Origin: an uncultured Bacilli bacterium
Lineage (GTDB): Bacteria; Bacillota_I; Bacilli_A; RF39; UBA660
Reading direction: 5' to 3'
DNA length: 27,206 nucleotides
Assembly: GCA_947625715.1 (NCBI GenBank)
Contig: CANQPR010000005.1
Coordinates: 1-27,206 of the forward strand
Shown: positions 7,199-15,022 of the stretch, in pieces
Numbering within the stretch: position 1 is the stretch's first letter
Layout of the letters: each line of letters opens with the position of its first letter
Notes under the pieces: generated by a model
Told to the model about the DNA's origin: nothing
The model's input: only the letters and a program-made list of their open reading frames with translations
Databases searched by the model: none
Made by a program: the position numbers and the translations under genes

Positions 7199-7281
7199 AT
7201 TTTATGTTAATAAAATAATAAAAATACTAATAATAATTTGATAAAAACGTCTTTTTAAAAATTTTGATTATTAAAAATACT
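7199..7281 (-). pseudogene. Relic of the 3' end of ylbJ
   Basis: From 7199 to 7262 this is essentially identical to the last codons of ylbJ at 8480-8543, including the sense encoding FLKRRFYQIIISIFIILLT and its stop. Just beyond, 18 bp (7264-7281) exactly match an internal ylbJ segment (about 8950-8966, encoding SIFNNQ) that lies roughly 400 bp away in the real gene and in a different frame here. I read this as a ylbJ fragment with an internal deletion, left by the duplication that made two collagen-like copies. Confidence 0.6.
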
Positions 7282-7317
7282 CTTTACCATTTGTTTAATA
7301 TAAAAATTTAATTTACT

Positions 7318-7777
7318 TTATTTTAATTCATCTAACATTATTTTTTTTATTTCATCAATATTAGGGAAAAATAAATTAATTCCTTGCTTTTTTAAAGCTA
7401 ATAGTGAATTAAAATTATATAAGATTTCATTCTTTAAATTATCTGGTACTTTAACGGGCACACCATTTTTAGTATGTGGATGATCTATATATTTTTCTAA
7501 TGTTGGAAATGCATTTTGAAGTAAAATAACAGATTTTTGATTTGCAATTTCACGTATCATTATTGACTTGCAACTACCATACTTTTTAATTTTTTGATCT
7601 ATAATAGGTTGATACTTTACTACTTAAAGGAATAAACCATAGTATGTCTTTATCTTTAATAGTAAAATAAGTAGGTCTAGAACGACCATTTTCATGATTT
7701 ATCATTAATCCTTTATCATTGATTTTATCGAAAAAATCGTCTTTAATATGATAAATATATCCTATTTGGACTTTCAT
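7318..7777 (-). pseudogene. Type III toxin (CptIN/ToxN-like endoribonuclease), frameshifted
   Basis: ATG 7777, with a GGAGGCGAT site, starts a frame (MKVQIGYIYHIKDDFF..., then GRSRPTYFTIKDKDILWFIPLSSKV) that stops at 7586. The next frame continues, without needing its own start, as PIIDQKIKKYGSCKSI, then MIREIANQKSVILLQNAFPTLEKYIDHPHT, and ends at 7318. Joined they give about 150 residues, the usual length for the CptIN branch of type III toxins, whose members have 'LSSKVDKY' at the break. About 8 bp appear to be missing at 7608-7616, shifting the frame. Type III toxins are RNases held inactive by the repeat RNA encoded just upstream, which is intact here. The family assignment is from remembered similarity and from the repeat-terminator-toxin layout. 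Confidence 0.8.
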
Positions 7778-7800
7778 ATGATCGCCTCCATTGTATAGCG

Positions 7801-7839
7801 TAAAAATAAAAGAAAACTCCATTAAATTAACAGAGTTTC
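7801..7839 (-). terminator. Attenuating terminator between antitoxin RNA and toxin gene
   Basis: On the minus strand GAAACTC (7839-7833) pairs with GAGTTTTC (7819-7812), with an inner TTAA/TTAA pairing, followed by TTTTATTTTT. A partial terminator between repeats and toxin is standard in type III systems, where it sets the excess of antitoxin RNA. Confidence 0.75.
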
Positions 7840-7943
7840 CTAACATTTTCAATCGGGATCATTTATAACTCGCACCACCCGTAAGCGACTAACATTTCGC
7901 GATTGGAATCATTTATACCCCGCACCATCCATAAGCGGCTAAC
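7840..7943 (-). ncRNA. Type III antitoxin RNA repeats (CptI-like)
   Basis: Two direct repeats of 50 nt (7894-7943) and 49 nt (7845-7893), each starting GTTAG on the minus strand and sharing CGCTTA, GGTGCG and TATAAATGAT blocks, are followed by a 5-nt start of a third (7840-7844). They differ at about ten positions. CptIN-type antitoxins have about 2.1 repeats of similar length, each folding as a pseudoknot that binds one toxin. The array sits directly between a strong promoter and the terminator upstream of the toxin gene. Confidence 0.8.
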
Positions 7944-7981
7944 ATGTTCTTAATTATTGTCCTTCTTAAAAAGGCAATAAT

Positions 7982-8010
7982 AATGTACTATATTTTACCT
8001 TGAAAGTCAA
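7982..8010 (-). promoter_or_regulatory. Promoter of the type III antitoxin/toxin operon
   Basis: On the minus strand TTGACT (8005-8010), exactly 17 bp, then TACATT (7982-7987). The predicted transcript starts near 7975 with a small ATTGCC/GGACAAT hairpin before the repeats. Confidence 0.75.
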
Positions 8011-8215
8011 GAACTTCAGCATAAAATAGCAAGGTTTCGCTTGCATTAATATTATACGCAAATTAATAGTTACTTATATATATAAGAGCTATTTTATATG
8101 AAATTTCTAATCTAGTGATAAAATAAATATTAGAAATTTTGAAGGTGACTAATAAAAACAAAGTATACTAATCAAATATTTGATAACACAAAAATAAAAC
8201 TGATTAAAAAAGTAT
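8011..8215. other. Non-coding spacer with an inverted repeat
   Basis: No coding sequence seen. It contains a small hairpin (GCAAG 8029-8033 / CTTGC 8040-8044) and an 11-bp perfect inverted repeat (AAATTTCTAAT 8101-8111 / ATTAGAAATTT 8129-8139) with a 17-nt loop. The latter could be the border of whatever brought the toxin-antitoxin locus between the two collagen copies, but no partner is seen on the other side. Confidence 0.4.
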
Positions 8216-8404
8216 TTAGAAGAATAGAATAGTAAAATTTAAAATGACGTCTTCATTGGTTTTTGTATTCAAAACACTTGCTTGAGTTCCTGGTAATCTT
8301 GTTGTAGTAGTTCCAATCGTTATTGAACTAGGGCCTTGTCTTGGACTACACCAATAACTATGCGTGAATGCTTGTTTTTGATAATCACTGTTATTATTAT
8401 TCAT
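8216..8404 (-). pseudogene. Decayed second copy of the collagen-like gene
   Basis: The 62-codon frame starts MNNNNSDYQKQAFT and follows the intact copy closely up to LNFTI, then ends; the collagen repeats are gone. Two in-frame gaps relative to the intact gene (30 and 33 bp) both fall between short direct repeats (tttttgat and ccttgt in the intact copy), the mark of slippage or recombination deletions. The AGGAGG site of the intact copy has become AGATAATC. The Cys triplet CCC is changed to YWC. It is very probably not expressed as a functional protein. Confidence 0.8.
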
Positions 8405-8543
8405 GAAAGATTATCTTTCGATGTAGTTTATGAAGTAATTACTAAAAAAGCTTGTATCTTTATCACAAAATAATTGCATATTTTATGTTAATAAAATAAT
8501 AAAAATACTAATAATAATTTGATAAAAACGTCTTTTTAAAAAT
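8227..8543. repeat. Segmental duplication, partner of 6877-7262
   Basis: 8227-8543 is collinear with 6877-7262: the 5' half of the collagen-like gene, its leader, and the last ~60 bp of ylbJ. The last 65-70 bp are identical. The length difference is mostly the 30- and 33-bp deletions in this copy. The ylbJ end belongs naturally here, so the order ylbJ-collagen is ancestral and the 6877-7262 copy carries the relic. Confidence 0.8.
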
Positions 8544-9370
8544 AATTTGAAATTTATCGAAGTATCTAAAATAATACTTTTTATTTGTAAAAGAATTGAT
8601 AATCCTCCAAAACTTACAAATATTATTGTCCAAAGTTCTTTATATAACAAAGGAATATTTATCTTTTCTATAGCTGTTAGTCCTTGACTTACTTCTAATA
8701 AACCTGTTATATAAGGTATTTTTAAAGGATTTAAAAGAGCATTGATAATATAAAAAAATGTTATGGTCCCTAAAATCATTAATAAACTATGCATAGCTTT
8801 TTCAATACTATTAATTAAAACTTTACTAAAGCTTTTCTTTTTTGTAACTATAACTAAAGGGGATGTAATACATTTTTTATCTCTAAAAATAAATCCCAAT
8901 AATAAATTTACTAAATAGGGGATTAATAACAATTTAAAAATAATTAAAGGTTGATTATTAAAAATACTTTTTAACATTGAAAAATAAAATAAAGGATTTG
9001 TAAAAAAAGCAAAACTTAAAATATAACTACCTTCTAGTGAAGATAATTTTTGCTCTTCTACTAAATTTTTTACTATATAAGCATTGGTAGGAGTTCCAGA
9101 AAACAAAGACATAAAAAAGGCAAAAGCTCCATATGGACTCGTATGAAAAATTTTCGAAAAAAAAGGTCCTAAATATTTACATAATAATTCTGGTAAACCA
9201 AAATACATTAATAAATCACTTATAATAAACATAGGGAATAAAGATGGAAAAATTTTAGTAATAAATAAATTACAAGAAGCTAAAACACATTCTTTTATTA
9301 AATTATTAGCTAAAAATAATAAGCTTAAAAAAATACAAGTTAAAAGTAAAAATATATTATTTTTTTGCAT
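8483..9370 (-). CDS. ylbJ: Sporulation integral membrane protein YlbJ (SpoVV)
   Basis: A 295-residue polytopic membrane protein starting at ATG 9370 (MQKNNIFLLLTCIF), with AAGGA upstream; a longer frame to 9454 would run through the divergent gene's start and lacks a ribosome binding site. The nucleoside-recognition/gate fold is suggested by NLFITKIFPSLFPMFIISDLL, the SLFSGTPTNAYIV block (~residues 88-100) and SFAFFTNPLFYFSML. In B. subtilis the homologue SpoVV/YlbJ moves dipicolinic acid from mother cell to forespore during sporulation. It is divergent from a ylbL-like protease, echoing the ylbJ-ylbK-ylbL cluster. The last codons overlap the duplicated segment. Confidence 0.8.
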   Translation of the reverse strand: MQKNNIFLLLTCIFLSLLFLANNLIKECVLASCNLFITKIFPSLFPMFIISDLLMYFGLPELLCKYLGPFFSKIFHTSPYGAFAFFMSLFSGTPTNAYIVKNLVEEQKLSSLEGSYILSFAFFTNPLFYFSMLKSIFNNQPLIIFKLLLIPYLVNLLLGFIFRDKKCITSPLVIVTKKKSFSKVLINSIEKAMHSLLMILGTITFFYIINALLNPLKIPYITGLLEVSQGLTAIEKINIPLLYKELWTIIFVSFGGLSILLQIKSIILDTSINFKLFLKRRFYQIIISIFIILLT

Positions 9371-9386
9371 AGATACATCCTTTTTC

Positions 9387-9395
9387 TGATATAAT
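9387..9395 (+). promoter_or_regulatory. Extended -10 promoter of the Lon-like protease gene
   Basis: TGATATAAT (TG at 9387, TATAAT at 9390-9395) stands 18 bp before the start codon, with AGGAGG at 9401-9406. A TTGCAT at 9365-9370 is a weak -35 with a 19-bp spacer. The transcript leader must be very short. Confidence 0.55.
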
Positions 9396-9412
9396 GTTTT
9401 AGGAGGCTCATT

Positions 9413-10420
9413 ATGATTAATATAATCTATGAAAAAAGCAAAAAATTTATTCAAGAAAATTATAAAATTCTTCTTGTTTTTATAATCATTTTATTACTAT
9501 TTAAAATTGAATTACCTTATAAAATATATACTCCTGGGGGAATGGTTGATTTAGAAAGTCGAATTATAGTTGATGATGGTTATAAAGCTGATGGTAAATT
9601 AGGGCTTGCATATGTTTCTATGTTAAAAGGCAATATTCCTTTTTTATTAATGTCTTATATAATTCCTAATTGGGATATTATGAAAGACGAAGAAATTACT
9701 TATGAAAATGAAAGTGTTGAAGAAACTTTTGAAAAAGACAAAATTCTAATGCAACAATCAATTGATAATGCCACTTTTGTAGCTTATAAAAAAGCTAATA
9801 AAGAAATCAATATAAAAAAAGAAATTCCTCATATTACTTATATTGATTCTAATGCCCAAACTAACCTAGAATTATTAGATGTTATTAATTTTGTTGAAGA
9901 TACCAAAATTAATGATTTAGATGATTTAAGAAAAATAATTAGTAATAAAAAAGTAGGGGATAAAGTAAATTTAAAAATTACTCGTAATAATAAAGATATG
10001 GATGCTTATGCAACCGTTTATAATACTTCTGATGGACCCAAAATTGGGGTTTCAATTGTTACAACGTATGAATATGATTTAAATCCAAAGTTAGATTTTA
10101 AAATGAAATCATCAGAATCAGGACCTTCGGGAGGATTAATGATGAGTTTAGCTATATATAATTCTTTAGTAGAAACAGATATTACTAAAGGCAAAAAAAT
10201 CATTGGTACAGGAACAATTGATGAACAAGGAAATATAGGTGAAATTGGGGGTGTAAAATATAAATTATTAGGTGCCGAAAAAGAAAAATGTGATATTTTC
10301 TTAGTGCCTGAAAAAAATTATGACGAAGCCATCAAAGTTAAAGAAGAAAAACATTTAAAAATTACAATTATTAAAGTAAAAACCTTTGATGAAGCCTTAG
10401 AAAGCTTAAAAGCTATGTGA
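9413..10420 (+). CDS. Membrane-anchored Lon-like PDZ protease (YlbL/SepM family)
   Basis: A 335-residue protein. An N-terminal membrane anchor lies at residues ~18-31 (KILLVFIIILLLF), followed by the family hallmark YTPGGMVDL at 39-47. A PDZ domain spans roughly 145-200 (INDLDDLRKIISNKKVGDKVNLKITRN). The C-terminal Lon (S16) proteolytic domain has GPSGGLMMSLAIYNSL with the catalytic Ser at 239, and GTGTIDEQGNIGEIGGVKYK with the catalytic Lys at 282. Both catalytic residues are present. SepM in streptococci trims a peptide pheromone, and B. subtilis YlbL has been linked to DNA-damage checkpoint recovery; the substrate here is unknown. Confidence 0.9.
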   Translation: MINIIYEKSKKFIQENYKILLVFIIILLLFKIELPYKIYTPGGMVDLESRIIVDDGYKADGKLGLAYVSMLKGNIPFLLMSYIIPNWDIMKDEEITYENESVEETFEKDKILMQQSIDNATFVAYKKANKEINIKKEIPHITYIDSNAQTNLELLDVINFVEDTKINDLDDLRKIISNKKVGDKVNLKITRNNKDMDAYATVYNTSDGPKIGVSIVTTYEYDLNPKLDFKMKSSESGPSGGLMMSLAIYNSLVETDITKGKKIIGTGTIDEQGNIGEIGGVKYKLLGAEKEKCDIFLVPEKNYDEAIKVKEEKHLKITIIKVKTFDEALESLKAM

Positions 10421-10448
10421 CTTTCCTTTTTAAAAGGAAGTTTTTTTT
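10419..10448 (+). terminator. Terminator after the Lon-like protease gene
   Basis: ACTT-T-CCTTTT pairs with AAAAGGAAGT with one bulged T and is followed by eight T residues. Confidence 0.75.
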
Positions 10449-10478
10449 GCATAAATATTCTTATATTATCCCATAAAT
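10448..10478 (+). promoter_or_regulatory. Possible sigma-G/sigma-F type promoter of sigG
   Basis: TGCATA (10448-10453), 18-bp spacer, CATAAAT (10472-10478) resembles the sigma-G pattern TGAATA-N17/18-CATACTA. Against it, the implied start leaves only about 9 nt of leader before the ATG. Autoregulation of sigG is known in B. subtilis. Confidence 0.3.
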
Positions 10479-10493
10479 AAAATGGTGAGAATA

Positions 10494-11276
10494 ATGGCAA
10501 AATATAAAGTTGATATATCAGGTATAAATACTAATAATCTACAAGTTTTAAAAAGTAAAGAACAAATTGAATTATTTAAACAATTAAAATTAAATAATGA
10601 TCAAAATGCCAAAGAAAAATTAATCATGGGTAATTTAAAATTAGTTTTAAGTGTCCTAAAAAATTATAATAATCACAATGTTAATTTAGATGATTTATTT
10701 CAAATTGGTGTTATTGGGTTAATTAAAGCTATTGATAATTTTGATTTATCGTACAATTTAAAATTAAGTACTTATGCTATACCTTTAATAAAAGGGGAGA
10801 TTAGAAGGTATTTAAGAGATAATCATAATTCTGTTCGTATTAGTAGAACTATAAAAGATTTAGCTTATCAAATATTAAAATATAAAGAAAGTTTTATGCA
10901 AAAGACATTAAGAGAACCTACGACTAAAGAAATAAGTGAAAATTTACATATAAGTGAATATCAAATTGCACAAGCCCTGGATTCTTTAAAAGAACCGGTA
11001 AGTATATTTGAACCGATTTATAATGATGGGGGAGATACAATATATTTAATGGATCAAATAGCCGATACTAAAGAAAGACAAAATGATAAAGATATCTATT
11101 TAACCTTAAAAAAAGCTTTAAATAAATTAAAGCAAAGAGAAAGAGAAATTTTAATTGAAAGATATATTGTTGGTAAAACCCAAATGGAATTAGCAACCGC
11201 TTATAAAATAAGTCAGGCTCAAATATCAAGAATTGAAAAATCAGCAATTTTAAATATGAAAAGAATGATGAAATAA
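10494..11276 (+). CDS. sigG: Late forespore sigma factor (SigG)
   Basis: A 260-residue sigma-70 family protein, the length of B. subtilis SigG. The N-terminus KYKVDISGINTNNLQVLKSKE matches the SigG-specific segment (KVEICGVDTSKLPVLK in B. subtilis). Region 2 (NLKLVLSVLKNYNNHNVNLDDLFQIGVIGLIKAIDNFD, then LSTYAIPLIKGEIRRYLRDN), region 3 (REPTTKEISENLHI) and the SigG hallmark SIFEPIYNDGGDTIYLMDQI follow, with region 4 (LKQREREILIERYIVGKTQMELATAYKISQAQISRIEKSA) at the end. I chose ATG 10494 because GGTGAG lies 4 nt before it; ATG 10482 has no such site. It directs forespore genes late in sporulation. Confidence 0.9.
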   Translation: MAKYKVDISGINTNNLQVLKSKEQIELFKQLKLNNDQNAKEKLIMGNLKLVLSVLKNYNNHNVNLDDLFQIGVIGLIKAIDNFDLSYNLKLSTYAIPLIKGEIRRYLRDNHNSVRISRTIKDLAYQILKYKESFMQKTLREPTTKEISENLHISEYQIAQALDSLKEPVSIFEPIYNDGGDTIYLMDQIADTKERQNDKDIYLTLKKALNKLKQREREILIERYIVGKTQMELATAYKISQAQISRIEKSAILNMKRMMK

Positions 11277-11301
11277 AAAAGCATTAGAATTAATCTAATG
11301 C
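11275..11301 (-). terminator. Terminator of ponA overlapping its stop codon
   Basis: On the minus strand GCATTAGA (11301-11294) and TCTAATGC (11288-11281) form an 8-bp stem followed by TTTTTT. The 5' arm includes the last ponA codons (GCA TTA GA), and the stop codon lies in the loop. Confidence 0.85.
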
Positions 11302-14130
11302 CGTTGATTCACAACTTTCACTGACGTTTACCATGCCATGAACTTTTATTTGTTGACCTTGATAGCTTATGGTGTAAGTAATACTTTGATTACCAACTTT
11401 TTGATTATCAATAGAAGAGAAAACAATTGTTGCATCATTAGTTACATTTTTACCGTTGTACATAACAGTTAAAGCTTTTTTAGCATCAAGTGTTGAGCCT
11501 TTTGTTAAACATATGCTACTAGCGGAAGCGGTTAAACCATCTTCATTATTACTAGAAGTATCATTTATTTTAACAGTTTGTCTTGTACTAACACCATCGC
11601 TTTGATTATCTTTAAATATACTATAAGCACTTTTTACAATAAATTCATATGTGCCACTTTTTTTAGCACTGTAAGTGAATGATGTATTTGCGGTCCATCC
11701 TAAGTTTTGTAAATTTCCGCTGCTATTTTTTAAATATATTTGATAGCCAATTGTTCCAATGTTACTTGCATTATAACTATTGTATATACTCATATAGCGG
11801 TCATAGAATTTTTTGAAACTATTACTATAATTTTTAGCAAAAGATGCAAAACCTTTATTAAATGAATCAGTAACTTTACTTATATTATAAGCTTCAGGAG
11901 TACCAATAGCATTCCAACTAATTGTAATAGTACCATTATTTTCTTTGGAACTAACGTTAGTTACATCAGCTAATTTTGCAAATCTTGTTGATGTTTCATT
12001 TGGCTCTGTTCCTGCTTTAAACATGGCACTGACACGCATATTTGCTGGTGTATATTGACTAGCTTTTTTGGTTGGTAAAGTTTGGGCTTCAATAGTTACT
12101 GTTGTAATACCACTTGGTTTAGTAAATTTACTTTCGGGATTATATAGTTTATTTGCTAAATAAGCACTTATTTGACCACGTGGTCCTGTACCGGAATTAG
12201 TCGTGAAATAATGGTCTTTATCAATTTCATCGTAACCTAACCAAGTTGAAATTGAATAATCAGGACTATAAGTATTAACCCAATGGTCAGGAGTAGCATA
12301 AGCACTGACACCTAAAGCTTCAGCAGCAGCTTCATCAATATTTGATGTTCCCGATTTAGAAGCAACACTACTTTGAAGATTATAATTGATACTTCCTCCA
12401 ACACCACTTTGAGTTGCTGATAGTAAAATATCGGTAATCATATAAGCTGTTTCTTCTGACATAGCTCGTTTTTTCTCTGGTTTATATTCAATAGTTTCTT
12501 CGGTTTCCAAATTTTTAATTTCATAGTAATAATATGGAGCAATATAATAGCCACCTCTAGCAAATGCCGCATAAGCAGCCGATGATTCTAAAGGACTTAA
12601 ACCATATTTCATACCACCTATACAAAAAGGTTCAATTAAATCTTCATCATAAGTAATACCTAAGTTATGGGTAAATTCTTCAATATTTTTAGGATCTACT
12701 TGTTGGAATGCTTGAAGAGCAGGGACGTTACGAGATGTTGATAAAGCACTTTTTAAATTAATCATTCCAAAATAACCATTATCCCAGTTATTAATATTTG
12801 TTCCATTATTATAAGTATAAGGATAATCTAAGAATAACTGTTGAGGCGAAGCATTGTTGTATTCAATTAAAGGTCCGTAGTCAAATAAAGGTTTTGCTGT
12901 CGAACCAGGTTGCCGTTTTTTAGTTGCTCTAAACCAACCTTGGGCAACGTAATTTCTTCCTGGCCCTAAAGCGACAATTGAACCATCTTTAACAGAAGTA
13001 ATAGCAATTCCCGTTTGAACTAAATCATCACGGAATTTATATGCTGCTCCATTTTGGACTTCATTAATAACATCTTGTACTTTCAAATCAAAAGTAGTTC
13101 GAACTGCATAACTTCCTGTATAAAGATTAATGCCATGATTATCTCTTAAATCTTGATAAATATAATCAACTAAGTGTTGGTAAGGACTAGTAACTTCTGT
13201 ACCTATATCACTTTTTAATAATGATAAGACAGGAATACTTTCAGCATCCTTTTTTTCTTCTTCTGTTATATATCCATGGCGAACCATTAAACTTAAAACG
13301 GTACTTCTTCTTTGGGTTGCATTCTCAGGATTTAAATAAGGGTTAAAATAATTAGGGTTATTATACATACCAACAATTATTGCTGCTTCCCCTAAAGTAA
13401 TATCGGAAACACTTTTACCAAAATAATATTGACAAGCTTGTTCAACACCATTAATACTTTCAAAGTTTTTTCCACCACTAGCTAACCACATCGAATTAAA
13501 ATAAAATTCAATAATTTGTTGTTTAGTATAATTTTTTTCGATTTTAAAGATAGCCATATAAATATCCGTAAATTTTCTAATTATACCTTCAATACCACTA
13601 GCTTCACTAGAAGTAAAATTTTGTTTAACTAATTGCATAGTAATAGTAGAAGCACCACCAGCATCACTGTTACCGGCCATTTGTCCCATACTAGCTTTTA
13701 AAAATCTTCCGGCATCAAAGCCATTATGTTGAAAAAATCTTGAGTCTTCTGTTGCAATTAAAGCATCAACTAAAACTTGAGGAAATTCTTCATAACTCTT
13801 TTTAACGCGGTTTTCTTGACCTAATCTAGTTATTAAATTCCAATCTTTATCGTATATCGCACTAGCTTCACGATTATATAATTTTTCGACTGTAAATTCT
13901 GGCGCTGTAAAAACAATATATAAACCAAAAGCTAGTACTAAAGAAACAAAAAGAATACCTAAGCTTAATAAAATAATTAAAAAAGTATGAGTTGATTTAC
14001 CACTTTTCTTTTTTTTCTTATTTCTTTTTTCTTTAGGCTTTTTAATTACCTCATCTTTTGGTTTTTCTTGTGCTTTTTTTATTCTTTTGTTATCCGTTTT
14101 TTTAACAGTTTTCTTTTTATCTTGTGCCAT
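11290..14130 (-). CDS. ponA: Class A penicillin-binding protein (PBP1A/1B type)
   Basis: A 946-residue bifunctional peptidoglycan synthase. A Lys-rich cytoplasmic tail (1-48) and one membrane anchor (~49-74) come first. The GT51 glycosyltransferase domain has the catalytic Glu128 in ATEDSRFFQHNGFD, and GGASTITMQLVKQNF near 158-172. The transpeptidase domain has SxxK at Ser410-Lys413 (PGSTAKP), SRN at 466-468 and KSGT at 592-595. The C-terminal ~250 residues contain a fibronectin-III-like part (NNGTITISWNAIGTPEAYNI) and a final Ig-like part with two Cys. It is encoded 2 bp downstream of recU, as in B. subtilis, and ends in its own terminator. Confidence 0.95.
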   Translation of the reverse strand: MAQDKKKTVKKTDNKRIKKAQEKPKDEVIKKPKEKRNKKKKKSGKSTHTFLIILLSLGILFVSLVLAFGLYIVFTAPEFTVEKLYNREASAIYDKDWNLITRLGQENRVKKSYEEFPQVLVDALIATEDSRFFQHNGFDAGRFLKASMGQMAGNSDAGGASTITMQLVKQNFTSSEASGIEGIIRKFTDIYMAIFKIEKNYTKQQIIEFYFNSMWLASGGKNFESINGVEQACQYYFGKSVSDITLGEAAIIVGMYNNPNYFNPYLNPENATQRRSTVLSLMVRHGYITEEEKKDAESIPVLSLLKSDIGTEVTSPYQHLVDYIYQDLRDNHGINLYTGSYAVRTTFDLKVQDVINEVQNGAAYKFRDDLVQTGIAITSVKDGSIVALGPGRNYVAQGWFRATKKRQPGSTAKPLFDYGPLIEYNNASPQQLFLDYPYTYNNGTNINNWDNGYFGMINLKSALSTSRNVPALQAFQQVDPKNIEEFTHNLGITYDEDLIEPFCIGGMKYGLSPLESSAAYAAFARGGYYIAPYYYYEIKNLETEETIEYKPEKKRAMSEETAYMITDILLSATQSGVGGSINYNLQSSVASKSGTSNIDEAAAEALGVSAYATPDHWVNTYSPDYSISTWLGYDEIDKDHYFTTNSGTGPRGQISAYLANKLYNPESKFTKPSGITTVTIEAQTLPTKKASQYTPANMRVSAMFKAGTEPNETSTRFAKLADVTNVSSKENNGTITISWNAIGTPEAYNISKVTDSFNKGFASFAKNYSNSFKKFYDRYMSIYNSYNASNIGTIGYQIYLKNSSGNLQNLGWTANTSFTYSAKKSGTYEFIVKSAYSIFKDNQSDGVSTRQTVKINDTSSNNEDGLTASASSICLTKGSTLDAKKALTVMYNGKNVTNDATIVFSSIDNQKVGNQSITYTISYQGQQIKVHGMVNVSESCESTALD

Positions 14131-14132
14131 AC

Positions 14133-14693
14133 TTACTCTCCTTTAAAATATATATCATCAATTATCGGTAAATAATCTAAGGCTGGTCTAATCTTTTCTT
14201 TAACAATAAAAGCTTTTTGCTCAAAGTAAGAATAGGGTATACTCTTACGGTTATTTTCTTTTATAAAAGTTATAAAATCTTCACCCGTTAATAAAAAGAC
14301 TATCCCATTCATCTTTATTAGCAAAAAAACAATTCCACCATGTTCAATAACTTTATAAATATGTTTGATTTGGTGTTCATGAATATTAGCAAGGGGAAAA
14401 GATGTCTTTGCTTTTGTTTCTTTAGCTTCAAATTCAATATATCTTTTTCTATACAAGCCGTTATAATCTAGAGTTGATGGAGCTAAAAAATATCCTTCAT
14501 TAATAACTCTTCCATGAGCATTATAACTTGCCTTACTAATTCCAATGGGTGTTGGCTTCTTATAAATAAGAGCTTTATTAATTTCCAAATAATACTCATT
14601 AGTATCATTAATTAAAGCTTCAAAATCCATACCCCGGTTTCGATAATTAATAACTTTGTGATTTACTAATTTTTGGTTATAAGGATAATGCAT
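14133..14693 (-). CDS. recU: Holliday junction resolvase RecU
   Basis: A 186-residue protein with RecU features: YRNRGMDFEALINDTNEYY near the N-terminus, IYKKPTPIGI, the nuclease core STLDYNGLYRKRYIEFEAKET with the catalytic Asp and E-x-K (~residues 79-99), and FPLANIHEHQIKHI. It resolves recombination intermediates and in Bacillus also modulates RecA. It is the first gene of a recU-ponA operon. GGTGAT precedes ATG 14693, and a TATAAT lies at 14709-14714 on the minus strand. Confidence 0.93.
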   Translation of the reverse strand: MHYPYNQKLVNHKVINYRNRGMDFEALINDTNEYYLEINKALIYKKPTPIGISKASYNAHGRVINEGYFLAPSTLDYNGLYRKRYIEFEAKETKAKTSFPLANIHEHQIKHIYKVIEHGGIVFLLIKMNGIVFLLTGEDFITFIKENNRKSIPYSYFEQKAFIVKEKIRPALDYLPIIDDIYFKGE

Positions 14694-14852
14694 GAAATCA
14701 CCATCTACATTATACTATGAAATAACTTAATTTAAAAGAAGCATTAATAATCTTTACAATAAGCTTACATCTAAAAAATAAGCCTAATTTTGTCGAATCT
14801 AAAGAAATAAAAACATAACTTTGTTAAAATAAATTTAGAAAGAAGGATGAAT

Positions 14853-14987
14853 GTGAATTTTGGACAAAAAGCTATTATAGAAATGATTGATTTAATTACC
14901 TTTGCAAACTTAAATTACTATGAATATTGTTTAAAACGCGAAATAATTGCAAATAAAAAGCGGGTGATAATTGACAAAACCATCTAA
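14853..14987 (+). CDS. Small 44-residue ORF of unknown function
   Basis: GTG 14853 follows AGAAGG with 6-nt spacing and opens 44 codons to TAA at 14985 (an in-frame ATG at 14847 overlaps the ribosome binding site). The peptide starts MNFGQKAIIEMIDLITFANL and ends KKRVIIDKTI. It mixes hydrophobic and charged residues and shows no membrane helix. The gpsB promoter's -35 box lies inside its last codons. It is not recognised; support comes only from the start context and position between recU and gpsB. Confidence 0.4.
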   Translation: MNFGQKAIIEMIDLITFANLNYYEYCLKREIIANKKRVIIDKTI

Positions 14988-15000
14988 ATTTTGGTAATAT
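14971..15000 (+). promoter_or_regulatory. Promoter of gpsB
   Basis: A perfect TTGACA (14971-14976), 18-bp spacer and TAATAT (14995-15000) preceded by TGG (extended -10). Confidence 0.7.
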
Positions 15001-15022
15001 TTTAGTTAAGGATGTGACCAAT

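Noticed and set aside
7778..7852. Upstream extension of the toxin ORF (start at 7852)
   Set aside because: It would translate through the attenuator hairpin and part of the repeats; ATG 7777 has a GGAGG site and matches the family N-terminus.
7840..7943. CRISPR-like direct repeats
   Set aside because: The two ~50-nt units are contiguous, without spacers, and sit between a promoter and a toxin gene: a type III antitoxin array.
9371..9454. 28-residue N-terminal extension of YlbJ
   Set aside because: It overlaps the start and promoter of the divergent protease gene and lacks a ribosome binding site; ATG 9370 has AAGGA.
14791..14797. TGTCGAA (0A box) between recU and the small ORF
   Set aside because: No promoter arrangement around it and such heptamers are expected about twice by chance in this window.
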